DNA of 33,832 bases. Source: Lingula anatina. Lineage: Eukaryota; Brachiopoda; Lingulata; Lingulida; Lingulidae. Numbering within the stretch: the first letter of the stretch is position 1; each line of letters begins with the position of its first letter. The translations under genes were made by a program, and so were the position numbers. This document shows positions 33,621 through 33,832 of this stretch, in pieces. Where the stretch lies: assembly GCF_001039355.2 (NCBI RefSeq), contig NW_019775542.1, positions 1 through 33,832 on the forward strand, given 5' to 3'. The notes beneath the pieces were generated by a model that saw only the letters and a program-made list of their open reading frames with translations, searched no databases and was not told the origin of the DNA.

Positions 33621-33832
33621 GTAAGTGAAACTATTTACTGAGAGGTGATATGTAGTCCTGATCAACTTATCATGAACAAAAAGTGTGATTATTCAGGAGG
33701 TACTGGATTTCAGGAAATTTATTTACCAAATACCATTGTACATAACATGCTAAATTGTCATATTCCAGATTGACAAAATTTCAAGTTCATTTAATGAGGG
33801 GAATTGACCACATAATAATTTTTCAGAAGACG

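Noticed and set aside
1-33832. Search for tRNA, rRNA, CRISPR or bacterial-type operon features
   Set aside because: None seen. The spliced animal genes make prokaryotic features unlikely, and small structured RNAs cannot be excluded by eye.

Overview
This is an animal nuclear genome window, AT-rich and intron-rich. Genes are split by GT/AG introns of 0.4 to 6 kb, coding sequence is sparse, and the noncoding DNA carries microsatellites, homopolymer runs and short inverted-repeat transposons. The protein families (Rab40, PALB2, ATOS) are metazoan. The Rab40 homolog has a short switch I and a C-terminus ending CVIS, which resembles the invertebrate form I recall from the fly, so I infer an invertebrate. 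The phylum is not resolved; mollusc, annelid, hemichordate and lancelet all remain possible.

Layout, left to right. (1) About 1-7889, minus strand: the 5' half of an ATOS (FAM214/atossa) homolog. Three coding exons are visible at 7702-7889, 7114-7301 and 999-1124, and the rest of the gene lies beyond the left edge. Its promoter is probably in the CpG-containing stretch around 9.7-10.5 kb. (2) 10.5-13.1 kb: no recognisable gene. (3) 13097-13852, minus strand: an intronless gene for a 251-residue protein with a Src-like N-myristoylation start, a long lysine-rich tail, two membrane segments and a PPRY motif. I do not recognise the family. (4) 13.9-16.6 kb: CpG-rich upstream sequence, then anonymous AT-rich DNA. 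(5) 16976-29404, minus strand: a complete six-exon Rab40 gene (Rab GTPase plus SOCS box, 297 residues), reconstructed exon by exon. (6) 29405-29763: a compact bidirectional promoter. (7) 29764 to the right edge, plus strand: the 5' part of a PALB2 homolog, with a coiled coil split over two tiny exons, one very large disordered exon with RG-rich tracts, and the first WD40 exons. The gene continues past the window.

The genes do not form a pathway. The one structural link is the head-to-head Rab40/PALB2 pair, about 360 bp apart, with NRF1-like and ETS-like sites between them. The clearest non-coding structures are four inverted-repeat elements: 4437-4561 (perfect 43-bp arms, 8-bp target duplication), 17414-17579 (12-bp ends, 5-bp duplication), 22498-22676 (diverged 74-bp arms) and 27709-28027 (about 113-bp arms, TTA duplication). 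I saw no RNA genes, CRISPR arrays or viral genes. The least explained item is the myristoylated two-pass protein.
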